Positions 35,592 to 47,085 of a stretch of 64,000 bases of DNA are shown in pieces. The translations under genes and the position numbers were made by a program. Position 1 is the first letter of the stretch, and each line of letters begins with the position of its first letter. Below the pieces are notes generated by a model, which worked only from the letters and a program-made list of their open reading frames with translations, did not search any database and was not told the origin of the DNA. This DNA comes from Arthrobotrys musiformis (taxonomy: Eukaryota; Ascomycota; Orbiliomycetes; Orbiliales; Orbiliaceae), in assembly GCA_036971715.1 (NCBI GenBank), contig JAVHJL010000005.1, positions 2,356,001 through 2,420,000 on the forward strand, given 5' to 3'.

Positions 35592-35829
35592 TGAAGAAGA
35601 AGAGGCTGAAGAAGAAGAGGTTGAAGAAGAAGAAGAAGAAGGAGGAAGAGAAGGAGGAAGAGGAAAAGCAGGCAACCCTCCTACAAGATAAACGGTCAGT
35701 CGTCTGGACCCCCCAAAATTGAAGCAATTAGGTAAGCATTATACTGACTTACCTGGATTGAAGGAGAGTTGTAAGGCATGCTGCGGTGGTACCTGTCCTA
35801 GGCAACGGATTCTCGGTGCTAGGTGGATC
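34481..35829. other. Intergenic region with a GAA microsatellite
   Basis: No gene is supported. An 8-bp-arm inverted repeat (34829-34836 and 34844-34851) and a long GAA-type purine tract (listed separately) are present. The smc1 3' flank is T-rich to about 34730. Confidence 0.5.
35548..35670. repeat. GAA-rich trinucleotide tract
   Basis: About 120 bp are an almost pure purine strand on + made of GAA units, with occasional GTT, GCT and GGA interruptions. It lies 3' of the minus-strand gene ending at 35830 and opens spurious poly-Glu and poly-Ser/Phe frames. Confidence 0.95.
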
Positions 35830-36447
35830 CTAGCCTCTCATATACCCTCCCGCCCGCCACGCACCCCTCCCTTGGACCTCAAACTTGCACCTCAAACACA
35901 GAAGAGTGTTACAAGCCTTGCACTCGAACACCAAATCCGGCTTTTGAGCCTTGCATTTCGCACACTTCAGCCAATTCTCTTCCCTCTTTATGAACGCACC
36001 GGCGTGGAGGCAGATGGTACCTTCTCTGTAGCGTATGAGATCGGTGACGAACTTTGGGGTCAGTTCGCCTGGCCCGCCGACGTCTTTTTGGTTGAGAGTC
36101 CTGTATCTATCCTCTCTTTCTGCCAGTCCCTTCAGATGGGGGTGGAGATCCCAAAAATCGGGTTCGGTGAGCGAAGTCTCCGTCGCGAAATCGGTCTCGA
36201 CCGGGATAGAGGTTGAAGATGAACCCACTTTCGAGGTGTCCGCCGAGGGAATTGGCGGCTTGGGAGTTGGTTCTTCGGGAGGTTGGTTGTTCGCGCCGGG
36301 CTGGACCACGATCTCGTCGAAATCGAGGAGCAAGAGTTCTTCCTCCTCCTGTTGCTGCTGCTGCTGCTTCTGCTCCTCCTCCCCCTCCCCCGGATAATCA
36401 TAAAGATCAAGAAGGAGATCCTCCTCTTCGTGCTGCTGGGGCTTCAT
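35830..36447 (-). CDS. Hypothetical protein with poly-Gln/Glu tract and C-terminal cysteine cluster
   Basis: This is a single-exon gene of 205 residues starting MKPQQHEEEDLLLDLYDYPG. The first 45 residues are Glu/Leu-rich with a Q6 run (CAG repeats at about 36350-36373); residues 46-95 are Pro/Ser-rich. The C-terminal 60 residues carry paired cysteines: C146, C162-x2-C165, C176-x2-C179 and C184-x2-C187, the spacing of a small zinc-binding module (WLKCAKCKAQKPDLVFECKACN). The preceding LTPKFVTDLIRYREGTICLHAGAF looks folded. I do not recognise a named family; a RING- or B-box-like protein-interaction role is possible but unproven. Confidence 0.7.
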   Translation of the reverse strand: MKPQQHEEEDLLLDLYDYPGEGEEEQKQQQQQQEEEELLLLDFDEIVVQPGANNQPPEEPTPKPPIPSADTSKVGSSSTSIPVETDFATETSLTEPDFWDLHPHLKGLAEREDRYRTLNQKDVGGPGELTPKFVTDLIRYREGTICLHAGAFIKREENWLKCAKCKAQKPDLVFECKACNTLLCLRCKFEVQGRGAWRAGGYMRG

Positions 36448-37950
36448 CTTTTATGGTCGAAAGGTGGCTTCGATGGCGCCGTAGCTAGTGGTTAGGATTC
36501 AGAAGGAACAGTGAGATGGTGATAAATACAAAAAGACTCCATCCCATTGGGAGGTCTTAAGTTTGTGGGAAACTCTCATGGAGACGTTATCCTAGCCCTA
36601 GGGGAACTAAACATTACGTCTTTACTACAGGTGGGAGAAGCCCTAACGGGGGCTACGGCTTAGAGCCGGCGTGGAAGCCGGTATGCGCTACCTACAATCT
36701 ACGGAGGAATGCTGAGAACTTGTGGTAGTAAGGATGATACTGTTATACTGGGATCTATGGGGTGACCCCACAGAGAGGCTTCTACAAAATTCTAGCAAAA
36801 GAAGGCAGAATTAGGGCTAGCCTCACTGTTGGGCTTGATCTCATGAACTGGTTAGAACAGCAGAGAGCCAGCGTGGAGTTCAGACAAATAAGGGCCTCTT
36901 CTTCGTGCGATAGCAGCATTGAAGATATAGCAATTGTAAGTTCGATATCGTCCCTGAGTTTAAGTTTGCCTCGGGCTTCATTTTTTATACATTCAACATT
37001 CTATTGGAGTACGTACTTTCCAAGAAATGCCAGAAACGTTTTTTACACATCTAGGTACATACTATACTGCCACGAACGAATAACAATGTCATGATGTTAA
37101 ATTGTATAGAGAGGCTCATTCATGGATGGTATGTATCTTACTGCCATCCCAGGGGTCAACAGCGCCGAATAGCTACGCATACCAACAATGGTCCTTCGAA
37201 AGCTGATTTCGACAACCTGCTCTTCCGCGTGGACGCAATCTAAAACTGACACAGTTTTATTTTGGAAATATTGAGAAAGCAATCAGGTTGCGTTGGCCTT
37301 GTTGAAATTTAGAGTTACACAGAGGCCGGGGTCCTGGTCTTGGTGACGTTTAACCTGGAAGTGGGTACGGCGATCGACGAGTCATACCGTACGCAGATAT
37401 GGACGCGGCTCATGTAACGTCAGTGGATTCAGTTAAGTGGACAAGTATTCAAGTTTCGAGTTTTATACGAATTTTTGGATTGTGGCGTCTGCGAGCACAT
37501 ATTCATTGACGGGTGTACCCGGGTGGTCCAGAGCGCTAGTCAATTCCCTACCCGTTTTATAATTATGTCTAAAGAATGGCCATTTTACGAAGGACTTTCG
37601 AATTCGACGATGTCGACTTGGCTATAAATTTGCAAAACTTCGCGGCAATATACGATATCGTGCAGTTGGTGCTATTAAATTTATTAAATACATGATATTT
37701 CGGTAACCCTGGTACCGTGGCTTCGAAGGGTTTCGAAATATAAACTTTATGACTTCGTACCTTCAACTAAACTCAACGAGATCGATTCTAATTTCAAGAA
37801 AGCAAATAAAATATTAATACAAAACGCCTCTCCATTTGATTCAATGCAAAACCCCTTAGAATTAATGCTCGTGAAACCCATCAATAACGGCCATGCAAAG
37901 TTTTTCGTGATTTTATTCGTTTTTGTTTTTTTAGACACCCGTAATATGAA
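36448..37950. other. Intergenic region with a possible solo LTR
   Basis: A G+C-rich stretch with short hairpins (36640-36690, for example GGCTTAGAGCC and AGCCGGCGTGGAAGCCGG) leads into the candidate LTR listed separately. 37300-37950 is AT-rich, with no coding support. Confidence 0.45.
36741..37085. mobile_element. Candidate solo LTR
   Basis: The 345-bp segment begins TGTTAT and ends ATAACA, a perfect 6-bp terminal inverted repeat with the TG...CA ends of LTR retrotransposons. The sequence looks like fungal Ty3/gypsy-type LTRs in style, with a GGGGTGACCCC palindrome near its start. The 5-bp flanks (GATAC and ATGTC) do not match, so a target-site duplication is not shown. No retrotransposon genes are nearby. 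Confidence 0.3.
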
Positions 37951-39537
37951 TTATATATTTCCTATAGGTGCCTGTTTTCCATTTCCTGCTGGGGGTTGGA
38001 CCGGTGCCTTTGTCGGCTCTGACGTTGAGGTTGACGTCGAGGTTGTAGGTGCGGTTGAATTATACGGCTTCAAGCCAAGCTTCACCACAAGGTCATACAG
38101 TCGGTAGTCGCATTTGGGTGTCTCCCAATCGTCTTGGACTAAAGCGTATGTTTCCGTCTCGTTCCCTTTCGGCTTTCTCGGGTTAATAGCCCAATACCCC
38201 CAATCCGCATCCATTTCCTCCAGAAAATTCATCAAGTTGGTCCAGTAGTTCACATCTCCGGTGTTCGGTACATCGGGAGCTCCAAACTCCCCAACCCAAA
38301 CGGGTGCGATATCTTCTTCCAAAAGAAACCCCCAGTTGTCGTACATGTCGTACGCAAAACTTGCGTAATCTCGGGACCAGTAAGGCCCTTTTAGCAGCGA
38401 CCCCCAGCCGGACCATCCGTAGACGTGCGCGGAGTATACAACACGGCCTGGGATTGGTAAGTTTATAGGTCGAGATCGGACACCCTGCAAATAGTTCGCG
38501 GAAGCGACGCCTTCGACAAACATCAGCCAGTTGGGTTGCAAAGCGTGCAGTCTGTTAGCTGCTCTTTCGGCCGCCGTGGCCCAGGAAGACCAGAGCATTT
38601 TGCCCAGCGGAGACCGGTTTTCGTTCCTCAGATCGGCGCCAATCACGAGTGGGTTGTCAACGTAAACCCGCATGACCTTCTCCCAGTTTTGGATCCACTG
38701 TTCCTCGGTCTGGGAGATTCGACAAACTTTTCCAAGGTAGTCGTTCGCCCAGGTGGCATCGCAGAGATTTGCGTCGCAGCACCATCGGGCTTGTGTGATG
38801 TGGTTGTTTACTATTACTGCGATTCCTTCGTCGGTGAGGGCTTTTACTACTGCGTCGAAGATATCCAAGGCTTTGACTGTGGGAGTGCTGTTGTTGGTGG
38901 CTTCGTTTTCATAGTCCACACGGTCGAAGTTACTAGGTGGATCCCGTGTGCGCTGTACATTTTCGCCCTGATCTAGTCCTCCACTACCCTCTCTCCGTCC
39001 CCTCCAGGAGATGAGATCTGGGTTTTCCGACCAAAACTTCTCCGGGACGTCCGGGTTCGTGAGAACCAGTTCGTCAGAGTACGGAAGCCTTACGCTGTTG
39101 AACCCCATCTCCCTGATCGTAGCTGCGATTTCCTTTCTATGTCTGACATCCAGTCCTCCAGGGACAAAATCCTCGTCACTGGCGCCGTACCAGTTGATGC
39201 TCATTAACTTCACCCTCTCCCCTGAAGAATCTACTATGTTGCGTCCTTGGGTCTTCAAGGGGAATTTGAACGGTGGTGGTTTCTCTTCTTCCAGTCCATT
39301 TGCTGTCGTATTTGGTCTCCCAGGGCAGTGTAGTTTTGAAGCAATCTCCCTGGGTGTCGGATAACCGTCGAGAGAGGCGTAGAAGTAATTCTGATGTAAG
39401 ATATTTCTGTATAATAGATACGGAACAAGACCGGCTACGAAAAGAGTCGAGACTGCGAGGAGGATACCAAATCTCCTCGTCGCCATGACGGAGTGAACCG
39501 CCTCGTGCGGCGGCGGCGGCAGTTCATCATCGCTCAT
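37951..39537 (-). CDS. Membrane-anchored GH5 family glycoside hydrolase (cellulase-like)
   Basis: The single exon encodes 528 residues from the ATG of MSDDELPPPPHEAVHSV. The frame is open 42 codons further upstream, but that sequence looks like leader. A short cytoplasmic tail is followed by one membrane segment (about 23-43), so a type II anchor with the catalytic domain outside is predicted. GH5 features are RHRKEIAATIREMGFNSVRLPYSDE, the acid/base Glu of DLRNE (about E306) and the nucleophile Glu of WVGEFG (about E417), with the substrate-site HVYGWSGWG segment between. GH5 enzymes retain configuration and cut beta-glucans, cellulose or mannan; the exact substrate is not readable here. The C-terminus is Thr/Ser/Pro-rich. 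It sits next to a GT2 polysaccharide synthase gene, which may hint at wall-glucan metabolism, but co-regulation is not shown. Confidence 0.88.
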   Translation of the reverse strand: MSDDELPPPPHEAVHSVMATRRFGILLAVSTLFVAGLVPYLLYRNILHQNYFYASLDGYPTPREIASKLHCPGRPNTTANGLEEEKPPPFKFPLKTQGRNIVDSSGERVKLMSINWYGASDEDFVPGGLDVRHRKEIAATIREMGFNSVRLPYSDELVLTNPDVPEKFWSENPDLISWRGRREGSGGLDQGENVQRTRDPPSNFDRVDYENEATNNSTPTVKALDIFDAVVKALTDEGIAVIVNNHITQARWCCDANLCDATWANDYLGKVCRISQTEEQWIQNWEKVMRVYVDNPLVIGADLRNENRSPLGKMLWSSWATAAERAANRLHALQPNWLMFVEGVASANYLQGVRSRPINLPIPGRVVYSAHVYGWSGWGSLLKGPYWSRDYASFAYDMYDNWGFLLEEDIAPVWVGEFGAPDVPNTGDVNYWTNLMNFLEEMDADWGYWAINPRKPKGNETETYALVQDDWETPKCDYRLYDLVVKLGLKPYNSTAPTTSTSTSTSEPTKAPVQPPAGNGKQAPIGNI

Positions 39538-40804
39538 AGTTGGTAGGGTGTTAAAGGGTACGAAAGTGAAGAATTCAAAGATCTTGAGGAAGAGATTTTT
39601 TATAAAATTTGCGTCGGCGCTGACATGTGGTTGATATTTATACGTAAATGTGTGTTGCCCCAAGGCTCGTGGATGTGTGAAAAGTAAGAGTGAGATTTTG
39701 ATATTGTATATTTCGAAACACTAGGAATACATCTACACCGCCTCCGACATACGAGATTTGCGGCAAAGCTAGAGGAATTCGAAGGAGAGGTTTTTTTTCC
39801 CCTCCTCTCTTTTTTTCTGGGCACGCGAGTCGTTAAAATAAGAAACTGGGGCAAAGACCGGTTCCAAGTTTTTTTTTTCCTTTTAAAAAACAAGAGGCCA
39901 GCGAATATGCAGGTTCCAACAAACACCTGTTAGTTAAAAATGTCCCGCGTGGATCCGCTTGGTCAGCCGTCGCCGCCCCGTACGTATGATCCTCTGGTTC
40001 CCTTTCTAACTGCGAATGAGTAAGTTGACATTGGTGTGTGTAACAGGCAACTCTCCCCCTTGCAAATTCCAACATAAAACGGTCTGCAAACATCAACAGC
40101 TTGCTCTTCACATGCATTCCTCAAACCTCAAACTCGTGCAATATTAATCCCCCAACTCTGGTTTGTAACATTATCGATTACATATTAATCATCTAGTTAA
40201 GACAACGTTAAAGACAGAATATGCAACATGCAATGAAATCTATTCACTCCCCGCCTGTGACATTTGTGTATAACTAAAACGAATTCCTGTGGTTAGTAGG
40301 ACCGAATGATACTGAATTAGTTGTAATTAGGAGGATGACGACAATGACAGAATTGAATCCACTCCGAGCCAGGTGGTTAGTATGGTAATATAAAAATATA
40401 ACGAGTCAAATGAAAAGAAAAAAGAAGGTGCCCCGCTAAACGTAATGGAAAAAAGTGCAGATGCATGCCAATGCTGACACGGGTCGCGGCACAAGACAGA
40501 AGCCGACCGCCGAGGGCAAGATAACTCAAAAGGGTTATGGATTATCGTCATGCTGGTTGAAATAGGAAATTATCGTGGAAAGTGTTGCGTGGCCGCTGTT
40601 GCATTTTGGACAGGCAGCGAGAAGTGTTGCGTTGTCGTTGACTCGGAGTGTTACACATCCGAAGTATGCCGGTCGAATCAGCCCGTGCGCCCAGATCGAA
40701 AAGAAAGCTGCCACTTCAAGTGCCGAAGCTCCCACTTCTGGGCTTGTCCCTTAAAAGCTCCAGGGCACCCATATTTGAGTATTTTGGGGTTTTCAGACAC
40801 TGTT
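39538..40804. other. Intergenic: GH5 promoter side and GT2 3' flank
   Basis: No gene is supported. A purine-rich patch lies near 39781-39825, and poly-T/poly-A stretches at 39790-39890. The GH5 leader is expected just above 39537. Confidence 0.5.
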
Positions 40805-42778
40805 TCAGAGACGCCCCTCCTCCATTCGGACGACTTCTTCGACAAGTATTCTCTTCGGCTTCGCACTGACCTTGTAGTTCAGATCAACCGACCAGAAATG
40901 GGAGAAGGCAGCATGCAGCAATGGGAGACCGCCATAGATGAGACCCGCGACCGGGAAAATCACATAGTCCAACCAAGTAATAGGGGACCAAGGATCTCTC
41001 CGACTGATCTGGTCTTCGATGTCCCGATATAATCCGGACTTCTTCAGTTCTGCTATTCTCACATCAACACATATCTTGTGGTAACGCTCATAGCAGAAGA
41101 AGAAGTAGCAGAGCATAGTCAAGAAACCGAAGGTTCTCAAGTATGCCATGACGTCCATGGAGAGCTGAACCCATCGGCTGACTGCCGCTGCGGGATTGAT
41201 GGCGAGGTAGATCGATGAAGTGATCAAGATGATGAAGAGGTGGGCTGGGAGAAAATGGGCTTCGAAGATACGAGTCAACAGGTCGATGTTGCGGAGCGTC
41301 AGCTTGTTACCTTCTTCGATTTGAGCTCTGAAGAAAGAGAACTTGGCCCCAAGGGAGATGTTGGCGTGGCTGTCGTAGCACAGGCTATTGACTCGCTCGC
41401 TGGTTCCGAGCTGCGACCACTGCTGGATCGCGAACCCGGTATCAAGGCAGCCCCACATATGGCGAAGAGCCTGCTGGTAACGAGCCCGGAGGCCATCAAA
41501 CCAACCCCAAATACCCTTCTTCCCGCTCGCAACATTGCAGTGGCTTGCTGGGCTGGCAACGCATTCGATATTGAGCTTGCCGTTCATGAGGAAATACGAC
41601 TTGAGCATCATGTGCATATCCTCGCCAATGGCTTCTGGGCCGGTATCCCATCCCTTGACAAGGTCGACAACAGGGAGGGTAAGGGTGTATACCGAGGTTG
41701 GGATGGCGATAGTATCGATTCTGGGAGTGATTTGGAAACAAGACAGACCAGCGCCGCACCACATGAGGTCTGCGACACGAACGAACCGTGGAACCTGGTG
41801 GGCATTGCGGTCAAAGATGATTGGGGGCATGTACAGGGTCATATCGAGAGAGTCATCCTCCAAGGCGTTTTCAATGTGGCGACGTGTGATTATATCGAAG
41901 TAAGTGCTGAGCAAGTGTGTGTCACCTAGCGGCGGTCTTGTCAACAAAAGCTAACTAGAGGAGTGGTGTATAGCATAAACGGAAAGGGCACTCACTATCC
42001 ATGACTGTCAACAAAATATGTTCCCAGTTTGGCCTGTCTGTGTACTTTTCCAAGAACCTTTGAGCAGCCCAACCGACGTTGCTACTCTTTCCAGGAGCCT
42101 CGCCCTCGAGTGAAGCAGGGTGTAGGGTGAACTGCATATCCCGGAAACGTTCGCTGAACATGGCAATCAGTTTAGTCGCGACGGTCTTAGCGTTCGGGTC
42201 TCTTTCTTCCATGGCAAGGCAAACCTAGAATCGGGACGGTCAGCAAACATGACTTCACAGATGCAAGAAGGTTAATATGGAAGCCTCACATCATAGTGGC
42301 TCCGGGCCGACTGGTGGCTTGCAAGGACTTTGAGAGTATCTTCGAGAACCTGAATGTCCTCCTTGTAACTGGGGATGATGATGCTGTGTACGACATCAGG
42401 CTCCACGGGTGCACGGTCCCTAAGTTGGTGATACTTCATGAGGCCATTCTGCTCAGTGGAATCCTCATCGTCTTCTTTTTGGAAGACGGTCTTGATAGGT
42501 CGGTGGGTGGTATTGGCACGGAGAATCTCTCCAGAGGCCCTCCATACGCGCCACGATAGACGAAGTGGGAAGAATGTAGCGAGCAGATGGAGGAAGAGGC
42601 CCCAACTAACGAAGAGGACTTGTGCAACGACGGGGTACTGGCCAGTGATAAGCTTTGTGGGAGAGTTCGCTCCGAACCACAGAGTTTGGAGGATTTCCAA
42701 GGCGCATTCGGCAAGTACCAGAAGACTGATAATCGACAAGCCGGGTAGGCATCTGATGATCCAACTCGGCGAAGGCAT
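40805..42778 (-). CDS. Family 2 glycosyltransferase, multi-pass polysaccharide synthase-like
   Basis: Exons 42290-42778, 41996-42224 and 40805-41925 (introns of 65 and 70 bp) give 612 residues. Two N-terminal membrane segments (about 8-36 and 47-72) precede a GT-A domain with VVHSIIIPSYKED (first Asp), DSD at 239-241 (the metal-binding DxD, split by the second intron), GEDMH (acidic base, 341-342) and QALRHMW (391-397), the counterpart of the Q/RxxRW motif of processive synthases. Three or more C-terminal membrane helices follow. This layout is that of cellulose/chitin/hyaluronan-type synthases (Glyco_trans_2_3). The closest described fungal group may be the GT2 needed for hyphal extension on solid surfaces in Zymoseptoria and Fusarium; that link is from memory and unverified. 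The polymer made is unknown. Confidence 0.85.
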
Positions 42779-45700
42779 AGTTGTAAGAACGAAGAGGAAG
42801 AGAAGGATAAAAGCGAAGCTGATCTATATGGATAGGTTAAACGGATAAAAAAACTTAAAAAATGAAAGCTCCCGGAAAGAAAAGAAATAGATATGGCGAA
42901 AGGTATGGCACAGTTAAAGAGGGGGGGCTAGATGGTATATAAGAGGCAGAGGAGGGCTATGGGTATGGATATTGGTACGAGGAGGAGGGACTCGATCAAA
43001 AATAGAAAGGTGTAACCCTGTATTGTGTCCGTCAATGACTGGATCAGAACTGGAGTCTCACCGCCGAAGGGAAGTATAAATTGGCGAAAAAGACTGAGGA
43101 AGGGAAGGGACTTGATTCGGAAATATCAATTATATTGCCCGAGGTTGACTTGCTTTCCTTCTTTCACATTCGATAAGCTATTTCCCTCCTCCGCGCCTCC
43201 TCTCTTCGAGTCCGCCATGGGGAGTCCTCGATGATGAGCATGTGGTTCACATAAGAAGGCATGGCTGGCCTACCCGTCCCCAACTCGAGCGGCTCCTCCG
43301 CTCCTCCTCTTCTTCCTCACATTGTATCCTCTCATCCTGCCGCGATATTAAGTATTTGCGATCTTAAGTAATGGGTGCGATAGTACCAGGGAGGACACCA
43401 GCTGAGGTGCAGTTGAGAGGCGGCCATTCTTTTGGGTGTTGCAAATAGCACGACGAGAACTAATCAATCCATGATGCACCTGGCGCAGCGGATAATTCTG
43501 ATTGGCTAATCTAGACGTTCGCCATGGGAGGTCCCATGGGGCCTGTAGGTCCCCACTTCCTTTCTTTACGCCCGCTAGTGCAGTCGCTCGAAACCTTTTT
43601 TTTTTTTTGTTTCTTCTGCCCAAATCCCTCAGAAAAATGGCATTGTTTGAGGGAAACTTTGGATGAGATAAGCTCGTGGGGTCGTTTTGCACAGCGAAGG
43701 ACCCTGTCATCTCCGCCCCGTGATTGAACGACAACTGTCGACATGCATTGCATTACTGCGAACACATCTCATTTTTTTATTTTATTTCGAAACCTTCCGT
43801 AAGATGACATGATTATAACAATTTTTTTATTTTTTTTATTATTTATTGTTACATACTTTTTTTTCTTGGTTCGCAGAGAGCATACAGAATCGGAATTCAT
43901 GTATGTCTTCTCGAATAAGGAAAAGTACCCAGAATATTGGCATTCGCTACGCAGTCTTGGGGCTGTGCTTCTTTCATCTTAGCTCCGACGAGCCTCAAAA
44001 AGCAACCCTTTGACACTTCTTTCACAGAACAGTTCAAACATAGCCGAACCCGGACCGTTTCAAGGTCGTATTCACCTTCCAACCCACGGCAGTTCTAGAA
44101 CAAATACGCAAGGAAGTTACATTTTCCCCACTGGGCCTTTCGGATTCATACATGTTTGTTCGTCGAACAACAACCATCTACGATTTTAAGGTATACACAC
44201 GTACGCGCTATGGTACGATTGTTCCCTGCCCGACGGGAAAGGAAAGACATCTCATAATCATGGCCACATATCCCCACGGGCTGTCTTTCAAACAAAGTTA
44301 CATTAAAAGGGGTGGCGCTCAGTCGAATGAATGTGAGGGCTAAGAGATCGTTTCACCGAATCAATTCACAAATCCTTTGCCGCGTCGAATCAGAGCCCGA
44401 GCCGGGAGGCCCTGCCAGCAATTTTTCCATCGGGATATGCCTTTCGCCTTGCATAGTACATAAAATTGTACATACGGACGATCTATCTCGGGAAAACTTA
44501 CAGAGGCTACTTACCCCTCCATCGTCAGCTCAGATCCTTTTTGAAGACTAGCGGAACGGTCTTGAACACTCAAGTGGCATTGGGAACAGGTTTGTTTCGC
44601 ATCGTCTAGTGCCGTAGCGGAAGGTATGATTCCGCTTTTTTTCTGTCTCCTTTCACACCTGGCACACGACAGTGAAACTACTGTCGCTACCCCATTCGAC
44701 TCGACTTTCCAATTGTCCCATTGAAAATGTGGTTTTGGATACAAACTGTCGAAGGAAACGCCACCGACATTACGCAATTGTGTCAGGGTATTCCATCAAT
44801 AGTCTACAAAGAGTCTGCCTTGGTCACCGTTCGTCGCCCATCGCCGACTCGAAACAAGCTAAATTCGTCTACAGGAAACGAGCTCAGTGGATCGAGTCTG
44901 TCACATATTCACCTACCAGGAAAAAAACTTTTCCGCGGTATGGGATACGTATTTACTTAATACATCTCGGTATGACTTTCCGCGGACGTGGGATCAACGT
45001 TACAGCGGGTATATGGATATCACAGCCCTGCACTCAAAACCATACAAGCTTTTAACCGACACCCTAGCACAACTAACTTTTAGATCGATGCAACCGGTCA
45101 GGGGCTCTCGGAGTCAAGCTTTCGCCCTGGCCATGTATCTGACTTTGCATTGGGGGTGCTCAGTTGCAAGGAGAGAGAAAATGATCCTTCACATTCGCTC
45201 TGCTAAAAAAAAGGACGCACCTAAGATTCGAGATCTTACTAGCACGGAATAGTTATTAATTGCACCAGAGCGAAGAGTAGGGGTTGACAAGATGCAAGAT
45301 CGGTCTTGCCAAGCCATACATTTACAATATCGGGTCCGCCGCGTCTGTTCTATCCTGAACGTTCAGGGATATATCTTGAGAGCACATCAATCAGATGTTG
45401 CACAAAAGGAATCCCCACAAGCTAGTTTCTGCAATAATGATGTTGAAACGCCCTTTTCTTTTCAGATTACTAACCTGCCAAGCCGATACTCGCATATTCA
45501 CAGCTGTAAAAAGTTGAGTTCGCCAATTCGCTGTCTCCGAAAGATATTTGCTACGGAACTTGGACCGAGCCAATGGGGTGGTCGATGCCTGACTAAGGAT
45601 ACAACAAGCCACAACACGGGCAAGTTCTGGGCATTTCATGTGCATTCTAACAGGTCGAATATTAAAAAGAACATGTACAAATAGAATAAAAATGATCCCC

Positions 45701-47085
45701 CCCCTCCTCGCCAAAGCCGCCGCTCGGCGTAAGACAGCGTCTGTTTTGGAATTGCGATGCGTGGAATAGTTTCGTCAAGTATAATTTAGCTCTTAGTGTT
45801 TCGGCGAGCGAAGGCGAAAAGGGGAGGATGTCTGTAGAACACCCTTACTTATGCATCATACAGCCCGACCGCTCGGAAGAATATATATGCACATTCGTTC
45901 TCGGTGCATAAGAGAACATTATACGCCTCGCCTTGGCGGGATCTACGCGACTCAGCGATCCGAGCCCCGCTGGGAGGAAGGTTCTCGCACGACATCTAGG
46001 CGTCCTTCACCCGATAATTTCTATATACTCTCCCCTTTATTCGTAGTCTTGGCCTCGTTCGCTCTCGATTCGCGGATTCGGGGTTTCGATATAAGATCAC
46101 ATTCTCCGTCCAGGTACGCAGGTTGCATGTGCTAACCCGCCGGGGTGGTTGCTTATAATTGATTCCTAAAATTTTAGAAATATGGTTCACGCCCCCCCTT
46201 TAGCAAATTATTTTCGCACACAATGGCTGGCTCTCTTGATTGTTAAATATTTGAAAATTTTTTAAGGGGGCTTATTATTTTCGCGAATTCGATTAATTAG
46301 TATTGTTGATCCGCAGACAATCGCCGGCTGAATCTCTGAGGCTCGCACGGGGCCGGAAGCCTAGATCCCAGAGGGCTCTGCATGGCCACATGGAAGTCTC
46401 CCTTCAATGCCCTTATTTTTTGTTTTTAGAAACCACTTAAATCCTATCAACGTATATACTAGAGTGCATATTTCCATGGATCCAGTCCTAAGTGTATACG
46501 TGTAGACAGCTGTACAGCTTGCTTTTTCATTTATTCGATGCAGCAGCCCTTTTCAGAATCCCGGCCGTCCAATACTGCGAGCACGCGTAGACTAGGAAGT
46601 AGATCAAACCATCAAAGCATTATTTTTGTAGACCGATTGGATATTTAGTTCATTAATTGAAGAAGAATACATATATATATATACTCGTGTAAAGCTGCTA
46701 GGTCAGCCAATACCTTGATTCGCCCCTGGCATTTGAAAGCGGAAATACGTTCCACCGCACCTAAGTTCGTAGTCACAGCCGAAAGAACGAATCGACCACC
46801 TTTTCGTTCCGACCTCTCGGATGGAAGAAGTTAGGCGTGGTGGGAGGCGACCTATTATTGGGAGTATGAGCACTAGCTTGCTCAATCCACTCACACACGA
46901 ACTACGCCGCGAAGCAATTTCGTAGTGATAGGAGGAAGGAGAGCGAAAGAAATGGTAAGAAGAAAAAAAGCGCAACGAGTGTATTTCTATCCTAGTCTAT
47001 GAAACCCAAACAGAATCGCTGTTGCTCGAATGCAAGCAATACTTACTCCCCACTAATCTAAGTTACAAACGTTAAACCCAACCGT
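42779..47085. other. 4.3-kb gene-poor interval
   Basis: The GT2 promoter and leader occupy the first few hundred bases. 43760-43870 is very AT-rich. Minus-strand open frames at 43897-44100 and 44511-44777 contain CxxC pairs, and the latter ends at a perfect GTAAGT donor (see findings), but no full gene could be assembled. The remainder shows only short unsupported frames and TATATA runs near 46670. Confidence 0.4.

Noticed and set aside
35479..35691. Poly-Glu open frame
   Set aside because: It is produced by the GAA microsatellite.
41240..41929. 229-codon plus-strand frame
   Set aside because: Antisense to the third exon of the GT2 synthase, which has clear catalytic motifs on the other strand.
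44887..45252. 121-codon plus-strand frame
   Set aside because: No motif, overlaps other frames and partly opposes a better (still weak) minus-strand candidate.
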